From contig JAZOLF010000096.1 of the NCBI GenBank assembly GCA_045652785.1, forward strand, positions 1 to 6,901: a DNA stretch of 6,901 nt, given 5' to 3'. This document shows, in pieces, positions 1 through 4,951 of the stretch. This stretch comes from Scatosoma sp045652785. Lineage in GTDB: Bacteria; Bacillota; Clostridia; Christensenellales; Borkfalkiaceae. Numbering within the stretch: the first letter of the stretch is position 1; each line of letters starts with the position of its first letter. The notes beneath the pieces were generated by a model that worked only from the letters and a program-made list of their open reading frames with translations, was not told the origin of the DNA and did no database searches. The translations under genes and the position numbers were made by a program.

Positions 1-940
1 CGCCTACGTACTTCTTACAGTTGTAGTTGAATACGTCAAGCGCAAGTTGCGCACGGTGATTGCCTTCGCCCGACGCCTTCGTCAAATCACGGAAGTCGCT
101 GGAAACGCCCGAAAGCCCAGCCATACCGCATTTTTTATTCAAATAGGTAAGCGTGGTTGCAATATCCCAGCCTTCCTTCTTTGCAACGTATTCCGCCGCT
201 CCGAAGTCGATATCCCCTGTTCTCGTACCCATAGGAACGCCTGCAAGCGGCGTAAAGCCCATGGAAGTATCAATACACTTACCGCCGTCAACCGCCGTAA
301 TCGAAGAACCGTTGCCCAAGTGGCAGGTGATATTCTACAATCCTTCGGGATTCTTCCCAAGATATTTTGCCGCTTCTTGCGAAACAAACTTATGGCTCGT
401 ACCGTGGTAGCCATAACGACGGATTTTGTACTTATCGTAATGGTCGTAATCAATCGCATACATATATGCGTGTTCAGGCATCGTAAAATGGAAACCCGTA
501 TCGAAAACCATTCCCATAGGCTTGTTCGGCATCGCTGCAAGGCAAGCATTGATCCCGATAAGGGCAGCAGGATTATGCAAAGGCGCCATATCTTCAATTT
601 CTTTCAGCCGTGCAAGCGCTTCGGGGGTGACCAAAGTTGTCTTCTTAAAGGTTTCCGCAGACGCTACTACACGGTGACCGACCGCATCAATTTCATCCAT
701 CGAAGAGATTACGCCGTATTCCGCATCCGTAAGCGCGGAAAGCACCAAAGCCACCGCTTCGTTATGGGTGGGCATCGGTTCGGTCTTTTCTAATTCCTTA
801 CCGTTCGCCTTGTGCGTGAGTTTCGAACCTTCGATCCCGATACGTTCGCAAAGCCCCTTTGCGATAACGCCTTCCGTTACCATATCAATAAGTTGGTATT
901 TCAAAGACGAACTACCAGAGTTGATAACCAAAACTTTCAT
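1..940 (-). pseudogene. ackA: Acetate kinase, interrupted by an in-frame TAG; 3' end off the window
   Basis: Acetate kinase transfers phosphate between acetyl phosphate and ADP, giving acetate and ATP in the cytoplasm. The ATG at 940-938 opens with the family's N-terminal INSGSSSLKY motif. Residues matching known catalytic positions of the Methanosarcina enzyme are visible one position earlier: N7, R90, H122, D147 and H179 (in YGYHGTSH). A TAG at 337-335 ends the frame after 201 residues (KNPEGL-stop). Reading on in the same frame, with no shift, gives 111 more typical codons to the left edge: TCHLGNGSS with H207, DTSMGFTPLAGVPMGTRTGDID with R240, then SGVSSDFRDL. About 85 residues of a roughly 400-residue family lie outside the window. 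The truncated product would lack half of the active site. The start has a purine-rich site containing seven G 6 nt upstream, and pta ends 18 nt before it, so the two are co-transcribed. Identity is certain. Whether the TAG is a real mutation, suppressed, or a sequence error cannot be told from here. Confidence 0.9.
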
Positions 941-957
941 CTTAACACCCCCCCTTG
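941..957 (-). promoter_or_regulatory. Ribosome binding site of ackA with a G7 run
   Basis: The 18-nt gap between the pta stop (961-959) and the ackA ATG (940-938) holds AAGGGGGGGTG, the only Shine-Dalgarno-like element available. The core is a run of seven G (948-954 on the plus strand as C). It supports the chosen ackA start. A homopolymer this long can slip during replication, which would change the spacing to the start codon. Confidence 0.6.
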
Positions 958-958
958 A

Positions 959-1954
959 TTAGAGTTGCGTTTGCAACGCCGTAATGGCTACTGCCGCTAC
1001 GATATCTTCTGCTTTACAGCCGCGGGAAAGGTCGTTCATAGGTTTTGCAAAACCTTGACAAATAGGGCCAACCGCCATAAAGCCGCCAAGACGTTCCGCA
1101 ATTTTATAGCCGATGTTGCCTGCCTGCAAATCAGGGAAAATAAACACGTTTGCGTGTCCCGCTACCGTCGAGCCAGGCGCTTTCATTTCGCCAACAGAAG
1201 GAACGATCGCCGCGTCGAATTGCAATTCGCCGTCTAACTTCAAATCGGGAGCCTTTTCTTTTGCAATGCGCACCGCTTCCGCTACCATCGAAACGTTGTC
1301 GTGCTTTGCGCTGCCCTTCGTCGAGAAAGAAAGCATCGCTACTTTCGGATCAATCCCTGCGATTGCCGCAGCCGACTTCGCCGTTGCAATTGCGCAATCC
1401 GCAAGCCCTTCACTCGTATAGGTGGGGTTCAAACCGCAGTCCGCAAAGACAACCAACCCATCGGGGCAATATTGATTGCCTTGGGGGGGACAAATCATCA
1501 AATTGAAAGACGAAACAGAAGATGCGCCAGGTGCGGTCTTAATAATTTGAAGACCAGGACGAAGCGTGTTTGCCGTCGAATGGCAAGCACCCGAAACCAA
1601 ACCGTCAACGTCGCCCATCTTGAGCATCATCGCGCCAAAGTACGTACCGTCTTGCAACAATTTTGCCGCTTGATCGGAGGTCATACCCTTGGATGCGCGC
1701 AGTTCGCAAAGCTTTGCATTATAAGCAGGCAATCTTTCATCCGTCAAAGGATTTACGATTTCAACGCCAGTAAGGTCCACTTCGGGATTTTTTGCCTTAA
1801 TTTCTTCTTCGTTGCCAAGAAGGACAATTTTTGCAACCCCTTCTTTCGTTGCCATTGCAGCCGCAACGACTACACGGGAATCTTCACCTTCGCAAAGAAC
1901 GATCGTTTTGCAAAGGGCTTTTGCTTTATTCTTAATTTGTTCCAAAATATTCAT
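959..1954 (-). CDS. pta: Phosphate acetyltransferase (phosphotransacetylase)
   Basis: Pta converts acetyl-CoA and phosphate to acetyl phosphate and CoA, the step before acetate kinase. The 331-residue product is the usual length of the short, single-domain form, which lacks the N-terminal regulatory domain of the long enterobacterial enzyme. The fold runs from the N-terminal IVLCEGEDSR segment (residues 18-27) through ELRASKGMT (84-92), GACHSTANTLRPG around the middle and GSTVAGHANVFIFPDLQAGN in the C-terminal third. R86, S310, R311 and D317 align with Arg87, Ser309, Arg310 and Asp316, the active-site residues known from Methanosarcina thermophila Pta. The ATG has a strong AAGGAG 9 nt upstream and ends in TAA. 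It is the first gene of a pta-ackA operon driven from the promoter at 2032-2060. The sequence contains a C7 run in the codons for Pro-Pro-Gln (1483-1489) but the frame is intact. Confidence 0.97.
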   Translation of the reverse strand: MNILEQIKNKAKALCKTIVLCEGEDSRVVVAAAMATKEGVAKIVLLGNEEEIKAKNPEVDLTGVEIVNPLTDERLPAYNAKLCELRASKGMTSDQAAKLLQDGTYFGAMMLKMGDVDGLVSGACHSTANTLRPGLQIIKTAPGASSVSSFNLMICPPQGNQYCPDGLVVFADCGLNPTYTSEGLADCAIATAKSAAAIAGIDPKVAMLSFSTKGSAKHDNVSMVAEAVRIAKEKAPDLKLDGELQFDAAIVPSVGEMKAPGSTVAGHANVFIFPDLQAGNIGYKIAERLGGFMAVGPICQGFAKPMNDLSRGCKAEDIVAAVAITALQTQL

Positions 1955-1963
1955 GCAATTTAT

Positions 1964-1970
1964 CTCCTTG
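1964..1970 (-). promoter_or_regulatory. Ribosome binding site of pta
   Basis: CAAGGAGA lies about 9 nt before the pta ATG (1954-1952). It is a near-perfect Shine-Dalgarno sequence and fixes the start codon. It contrasts with the poorer sites of tmcAL and nrdG in the same window. Confidence 0.75.
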
Positions 1971-1999
1971 AAACGCTTTATTTTTTCTTTGAATTCGTG

Positions 2000-2036
2000 T
2001 ATAATGGTTTTATAACCATTTCCACCTTACTATTAT
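2000..2036 (+). promoter_or_regulatory. Candidate plus-strand promoters for tmcAL
   Basis: Two weak alternatives are visible. One has TATAAT at 2000-2005 with a poor -35 (TTTATT, 1977-1982, 17-bp spacer). The other has TATTAT at 2031-2036 with TTTATA at 2008-2013, also 17 bp apart. The second -10 lies on the opposite strand of the pta -10, so the divergent promoters would overlap physically and could compete. Neither is as close to consensus as the pta promoter. Confidence 0.4.
2003..2020. promoter_or_regulatory. 18-bp perfect dyad (7-4-7), candidate operator
   Basis: AATGGTT and AACCATT are perfect reverse complements separated by TTAT. On the pta side the dyad falls at roughly +5 to +22 from the predicted transcription start near 2025. 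On the tmcAL side it overlaps both candidate plus-strand promoters: the -10 at 2000-2005 and the -35 at 2008-2013. This is where a dimeric repressor would be expected to sit. The 7-4-7 spacing resembles Rex sites, but the half-site does not match the Rex TTGTNAA pattern. It could instead form a small hairpin in the pta leader. The regulator is unknown. Confidence 0.45.
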
Positions 2037-2060
2037 ACCACAGAAATCTACGGTTGTAAA
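2032..2060 (-). promoter_or_regulatory. Sigma-A promoter of pta-ackA
   Basis: On the minus strand TTTACA (2060-2055, five of six consensus bases) is followed by a 17-bp spacer and a perfect TATAAT (2037-2032). A TGG immediately precedes the -10, giving the extended TGnTATAAT form. Transcription should start near 2025, leaving a leader of about 70 nt before the pta ATG. The match is strong enough to suggest a high basal rate, modulated if the downstream dyad is an operator. Confidence 0.85.
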
Positions 2061-2077
2061 GGAATAAAAGAAAATAA

Positions 2078-3229
2078 ATGAAAATTTGCGCAATTATTTG
2101 TGAATACAATCCTTTCCATAACGGACACAAGTATCTCATCCGCACCGCAAAAGAGCAAACGGGCGCAGACGCCATTCTTTGCATCATGAGCGGCAACTTC
2201 GTGCAACGCGGACAAGCAGCCGTTTTGGAAAAGCATATTCGGGCAAAACACGCCGCCCTTTGCGGAGCGGACGCGGTGATTGAACTCCCCACCGTTTTTG
2301 CTACTTCAAATGCGGAAATTTTTGCGCGCGGAGCAATCTCTATCCTTTCCAAAATTCCAGAAGTTTCCTACCTTTGTTTTGGAGCGGAAACAGCCGATAA
2401 ACAAGCCTTTTTGAATGCCGCGCATACACTTTTAGACGAACCTGAAAGCGTTTCCGCGGAAATCAAGCGCCTAATGAAAACGGGAATGAGTTATGCAGCA
2501 GCAATATCACAAGCACGCGCGGAATACGCTTCGTCTGCCCTACCCTGCAAACCCAACAACATCTTAGGTTTAGAATATACAAAAGCATTGCTTTTGGCTG
2601 GTTCTAAAATTGACATTGTACCCATACAACGGGTGGGCGCTGAATACCACGACAACGAGATTTCCCCCGCATATTCCCTAGCAACCGCTATACGAAACGC
2701 GGCGCCGTGTGGAAGAATTTTCGACGCGGAAACTCAAACTCCGAAATGCGTTTTTGACGATTTACTCCACTCAAACGAAATTGACCTTTCTATCCCCGAA
2801 AAGTTAGCGGTAATGACAACTCCGTCGGATGCACTATCGTCTACGCTTGATTGTTCAGAAGGGCTGGAAAACGCCTTTAAGAGCGCCGCCTGCTTAGTTG
2901 CGCCTTTGGACGAGAGTTTAGTCTCCGCGCGATACACCGCATCAAGAATACGCCGAATTGCGCTGCAAAACTTACTCCAAATACGAAAATCGTTCGTTTT
3001 GGAATGTTTACAAGCCCCTTTATACCTTCACCCGCTTGCTTATAAGGCAGACAGAAAGGATTTGCTTTCTGCTTTATCGAAAGCATCTATCCCCTTCCTT
3101 GCCGCAGGAAAAGCAAAAAGCGAATTAACAGGCACAGCAAAACAATGCTTGGAAACAGATGAACTTGCGGAAAAAATGTACGCAGTTTTAGCAAAAAAAG
3201 AGTTTGACAACAAAACCATTTTAGTATAA
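2078..3229 (+). CDS. tmcAL: tRNA(Met) cytidine acetate ligase (TmcAL/YlbM family)
   Basis: Family knowledge: TmcAL activates acetate with ATP to acetyl-AMP and transfers the acetyl group to N4 of cytidine 34, the wobble base of elongator tRNA-Met. This improves AUG decoding in the many Firmicutes that lack the GNAT-type TmcA. What is seen: a nucleotidyltransferase fold opening with IICEYNPFHNGHKYL, where H14-N15-G16-H17 is the HIGH-like ATP-binding motif, then MSGNFVQRG (37-45), ADAVIELP (64-71), CFGAE (100-104) and KPNNILGLEY (158-167). The C-terminal half is the less conserved RNA-binding part. At 383 residues it is slightly shorter than Bacillus YlbM (about 415). The start is fixed by the family's MKI N-terminus; its best Shine-Dalgarno, AAAGGA at 2058-2063, is 14 nt away, which is long, so translation may be modest. 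It diverges from pta-ackA, whose product acetate is its substrate, and ends at tandem terminators. Confidence 0.93.
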   Translation: MKICAIICEYNPFHNGHKYLIRTAKEQTGADAILCIMSGNFVQRGQAAVLEKHIRAKHAALCGADAVIELPTVFATSNAEIFARGAISILSKIPEVSYLCFGAETADKQAFLNAAHTLLDEPESVSAEIKRLMKTGMSYAAAISQARAEYASSALPCKPNNILGLEYTKALLLAGSKIDIVPIQRVGAEYHDNEISPAYSLATAIRNAAPCGRIFDAETQTPKCVFDDLLHSNEIDLSIPEKLAVMTTPSDALSSTLDCSEGLENAFKSAACLVAPLDESLVSARYTASRIRRIALQNLLQIRKSFVLECLQAPLYLHPLAYKADRKDLLSALSKASIPFLAAGKAKSELTGTAKQCLETDELAEKMYAVLAKKEFDNKTILV

Positions 3230-3262
3230 AAAACGCCCTTACTCTTGTAAGGGCATTTTCTT
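3228..3262. terminator. Intrinsic terminator after tmcAL, first of two, usable on both strands
   Basis: GCCCTTAC (3235-3242) and GTAAGGGC (3247-3254) form an 8-bp stem with a TCTT loop. On the plus strand it is followed by ATTTTCTT, on the minus strand by GTTTTTT. It starts 5 nt after the tmcAL stop. Read from the tRNA side, it is a backup to the next hairpin. Confidence 0.8.
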
Positions 3263-3269
3263 ACTTTAC

Positions 3270-3307
3270 AAAAAAATAAGGCTGACGATTGTCAACCTTA
3301 TTTTTTG
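3270..3307. terminator. Bidirectional terminator shared by tmcAL and the tRNA gene
   Basis: AAAAAATAAGG (3271-3281) pairs perfectly with CCTTATTTTTT (3296-3306). After one C/A mismatch the stem continues with TGAC/GTCA around a GATT loop. Each arm supplies the U-tract for the opposite transcript. On the minus strand the outer stem base at 3306 is also the final A of the tRNA's encoded CCA, so the terminator begins inside the tRNA 3' end. Confidence 0.8.
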
Positions 3308-3381
3308 GAGCTACTGGCCGGACTTGAACCGGCGACCTGCTGATTACGAATCAGCTGCTCTACCGACTGAGCCACAGTAGC
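3306..3381 (-). tRNA. tRNA-Thr(CGT), CCA encoded
   Basis: The minus strand folds into a complete 76-nt cloverleaf. The acceptor stem is GCTACTG/CAGTAGC, the D stem GCTC/GAGC with loop AGTCGGTA carrying the GG pair, the anticodon stem GCTGA/TCAGC, the variable loop AGGTC, and the T arm GCCGG-TTCAAGT-CCGGC. The anticodon loop TTCGTAA gives CGT, which reads only the threonine codon ACG. The discriminator base is U, followed by a genomically encoded CCA (3308-3306). It is a stand-alone gene with its own promoter about 17 nt upstream and a terminator hairpin starting at its last base. No duplicated 3' end or integrase suggests use as an integration site. Confidence 0.97.
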
Positions 3382-3404
3382 ACTTGCTCATCAACAGCCT
3401 ACTT

Positions 3405-3433
3405 ATTATACAAAATAAAAAACGAAAAAGCAA
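3405..3433 (-). promoter_or_regulatory. Promoter of tRNA-Thr
   Basis: A perfect TATAAT lies at 3410-3405 on the minus strand, with TTGCTT (3433-3428) 17 bp upstream as a moderate -35. Transcription would start near 3398, about 17 nt before the tRNA 5' end. The surrounding 3382-3496 stretch is very AT-rich and carries no gene. A weak stem there (AAAAAGCA at 3425-3432 with TGCTTTTT at 3445-3452, two G-C pairs only) could end the upstream gene's transcript, but I would not rely on it. Confidence 0.7.
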
Positions 3434-3496
3434 GCAAATTTCGATGCTTTTTTTAGTTTTTTTACGTTTTTATAAAAAATATTTTCATCATTCCAC

Positions 3497-4078
3497 CTAT
3501 CTAACGCCTTTTGCAATACTTTCACAGGTTTCACATAAGAAATAGCGTAACCGATTTGCATAAATCGTTTCCCGCGCAAGCGCCTTTAATCCAGTTGCCG
3601 CCCTGCCGATTGCCCGCAAACCACTCATTCGCGACAAATACGCCATCAAATCCGCTTGTTGCTCCAAAACTCTACGAACCGACGCTTGCGTTGCGCCCTT
3701 TTCGAGCGCAGATACACAACCGCCAACAACTTGTAAAGACGTCAAGAACGCCGCAGGTAAATCCGCGAAGAATACATATTCGTCCAGCGATAGACCGCCA
3801 TGGATGGACGAAACCCTATCCATCGCCATCTCCGCATCATTCTGCGAAAAGTAAACGTCGAGCGCTACCCCATCCGAAGTGACGTATCCAGCACCACCCT
3901 GCAAAGAAATCCAACCTGCGACCGACTGCACACTATCCGTGCGCATCGTTAAAAAATAAACGACTTGCCCATCGCCACCTGCTTGCACTTTTGCTATAAC
4001 CGAAGAAAAAAGCAGCGAAACTGCCACAAAAATACCGCTTATCAAAAAAAGATACCGCTTAAAAAATATTGCCTTCAT
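3497..4078 (-). CDS. Exported or membrane-anchored protein of unknown function (possible SPOR-like domain)
   Basis: I do not recognise this 193-residue protein with confidence. It starts with a basic MKAIFFKRY segment and one hydrophobic stretch (about residues 9-30), followed by VQA-GG, a plausible signal peptidase I site near residue 33; it has no lipobox cysteine. The region of residues 38-92 (VVYFLTMRTDS ... QGGAGYVTSDG ... VYFSQNDAEMAMDRV) has the beta-alpha-beta rhythm and the late 'xDAExA' helix start of SPOR peptidoglycan-binding domains; this is only a pattern impression. The rest (about 115-193) is predicted mainly helical, with two cysteines near the end (LCETCES). It follows the zinc-ribbon gene by 29 nt, but a terminator-like hairpin spans the junction and includes its start codon. 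There is no Shine-Dalgarno sequence and no upstream alternative start in frame before the previous gene's end. The stop is TAG; reading past it would add only Val-Glu before TGA. Confidence 0.75.
   Translation of the reverse strand: MKAIFFKRYLFLISGIFVAVSLLFSSVIAKVQAGGDGQVVYFLTMRTDSVQSVAGWISLQGGAGYVTSDGVALDVYFSQNDAEMAMDRVSSIHGGLSLDEYVFFADLPAAFLTSLQVVGGCVSALEKGATQASVRRVLEQQADLMAYLSRMSGLRAIGRAATGLKALARETIYANRLRYFLCETCESIAKGVR
4032..4061. repeat. Pair of 10-bp direct repeats, 20-bp period
   Basis: ATACCGCTTA occurs at 4032-4041 and again at 4052-4061 (plus strand), separated by TCAAAAAAAG. Both copies lie inside the signal-peptide coding part of the 193-aa gene, in different reading frames (Lys-Arg-Tyr and Ile-Ser-Gly-Ile). 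It may be chance, or a pair of binding sites two helical turns apart. Confidence 0.4.
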
Positions 4079-4097
4079 ACCACAATGTATGAAGGCA
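4061..4097 (-). terminator. Terminator-like hairpin covering the start codon of the 193-aa gene
   Basis: On the minus strand TGCCTTCATAC (4097-4087) pairs perfectly over 11 bp with GTATGAAGGCA (4080-4070) across the 6-nt loop ATTGTG, and is followed by ATATTTTTT. This has the form of an intrinsic terminator for the nrdD-nrdG-zinc-ribbon transcript. The ATG at 4078-4076 lies in the descending arm, and the U-tract is made of the Ile-Phe-Phe codons 4-6 of the next gene. It could end most transcripts, hide the start codon, or both. Confidence 0.65.
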
Positions 4098-4107
4098 GTT
4101 TTGCTAT

Positions 4108-4419
4108 TTATTCAATTTTTGCGCCACAATGCGGACAAAAAGCATTGTCCGCAGACGAAACTCCCCCGCAAGACAGACAAACAACGACAGTTTTTTCTTC
4201 TTCGCGTTTGAGAAGAATAAGATACCCCATCGCGCAAGCGGTCGCCAAACTCAACCCGCCGAGCGTCACAAACACGCACCCCAGCCAAAACGGACGGATA
4301 CGCAACAAATGCCACTCCGCCATCGAAAACATCACCAGGAACGCCACGATGCAAACCACGGCAACAGCGACGGCAATCCAAGCAATCCACTTGTATTTTT
4401 TTATGCTTTTTTCAAACAT
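4108..4419 (-). CDS. Small membrane protein with C-terminal zinc ribbon
   Basis: The function of this 103-residue protein is unknown. Two hydrophobic segments (about residues 11-33 and 44-70) form a helical hairpin in the membrane. A charged KREEEK linker then leads to a zinc ribbon with C81-x2-C84 and C95-x2-C98 (ending FCPHCGAKIE). This zinc_ribbon_2-like tail is common at the ends of small Firmicutes membrane proteins. The positive residues K5-K9 before the first helix and K71-R72 after the second suggest both ends are cytoplasmic, by the positive-inside rule. The ATG is 2 nt after the nrdG stop, and its Shine-Dalgarno GGAG is formed by the last codons of nrdG (ATG GAG TAA), so it is translated in step with nrdG. 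A role beside ribonucleotide reduction is only suggested by this coupling; it could be an unrelated operon passenger. Confidence 0.85.
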   Translation of the reverse strand: MFEKSIKKYKWIAWIAVAVAVVCIVAFLVMFSMAEWHLLRIRPFWLGCVFVTLGGLSLATACAMGYLILLKREEEKTVVVCLSCGGVSSADNAFCPHCGAKIE

Positions 4420-4421
4420 TT

Positions 4422-4949
4422 TTACTCCATATACAGCACGCAGCGCTTTTCTGCGAGCGATTTTTGCACATCGACCACGCGTTGGTTAGACGATCCACGG
4501 AATTTTAAGCAAATGTTATGCAAACTTTCAACGTACGGCCCATCCACCAAAACGTCGATCAAAGATATGAGTTCCTTCGTATGCTCCGTATTTTTGCTAT
4601 CTTGTAGGAAAAGCCCGCTCTCTACGTCCAAAACGTTGCCCGTATAGCACCAAATCGGTTTATCTGGATACAGACGTTTGACTTCGCGGACAAACGGTAG
4701 CAACGCCGCTTGATTTTGCGGTTCAAACGGCTCTCCGCCGAGCAGGGAAAGTCCCGCAATAAAGGGGGAAGCCAACTCTTTCAAAATTTTGCTTTGGATT
4801 GCGTCGTCAAACGGTTGACCGTAATCAAAATCCCACGCAACTTTGTTAAAACAATTCTTACATTGATGGGTGCAACCAGAAACAAAAAGGGAGATTCTCA
4901 CTCCCTCTCCGTTTGCTATGTCGTACCATTTAATAGTAGCATAATTCAT
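4422..4949 (-). CDS. nrdG: Anaerobic ribonucleoside-triphosphate reductase activating protein
   Basis: NrdG is the radical SAM activase that removes a hydrogen from the C-terminal glycine of NrdD, using a 4Fe-4S cluster and S-adenosylmethionine. The cluster motif C26-x3-C30-x2-C33 (CTHQCKNC) is intact. It is followed by the SAM-contacting GGEP (71-74), WCYTG (100-104), DVLVDGPYV (132-140) and a C-terminal FRGSSNQRV typical of NrdG. At 175 residues it has the family's usual length. The ATG lies 2 nt after the nrdD stop (TAA-TT-ATG) and has no usable Shine-Dalgarno; the nearest AAGGA is about 21 nt away. Translation is therefore probably coupled to termination on nrdD. Gene order nrdD-nrdG is the standard arrangement. 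Confidence 0.97.
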   Translation of the reverse strand: MNYATIKWYDIANGEGVRISLFVSGCTHQCKNCFNKVAWDFDYGQPFDDAIQSKILKELASPFIAGLSLLGGEPFEPQNQAALLPFVREVKRLYPDKPIWCYTGNVLDVESGLFLQDSKNTEHTKELISLIDVLVDGPYVESLHNICLKFRGSSNQRVVDVQKSLAEKRCVLYME

Positions 4950-4951
4950 AA

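Noticed and set aside
335..337. Genome-wide reassignment of TAG as a sense codon
   Set aside because: About 1,800 other codons of conserved genes here contain no in-frame TAG, and four complete or partial genes end in TAA and one in TAG; a single case is better explained by a mutation or error.
139..597. Minus-strand 152-aa frame within ackA
   Set aside because: It is an out-of-frame shadow of ackA; the true frame stays conserved on both sides of the TAG, so no frameshift product is needed.
47..793. Long plus-strand open frame (248 aa) opposite ackA
   Set aside because: It lies antisense to clearly conserved acetate kinase codons, has a low-complexity Arg-rich composition and no recognisable domain or ribosome binding site; the same applies to other antisense frames at 1301-2059 and 4958-5722.
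2003..2020. Rex (NADH-responsive) operator
   Set aside because: The 7-4-7 layout fits, but the half-site AATGGTT lacks the TTGT...ACAA ends that Rex recognises.
3306..3381. tRNA as substrate partner of the neighbouring tmcAL, or as an integration site
   Set aside because: The anticodon is CGT (Thr), not CAT (Met), and there is no integrase, repeated tRNA 3' end or foreign gene nearby.
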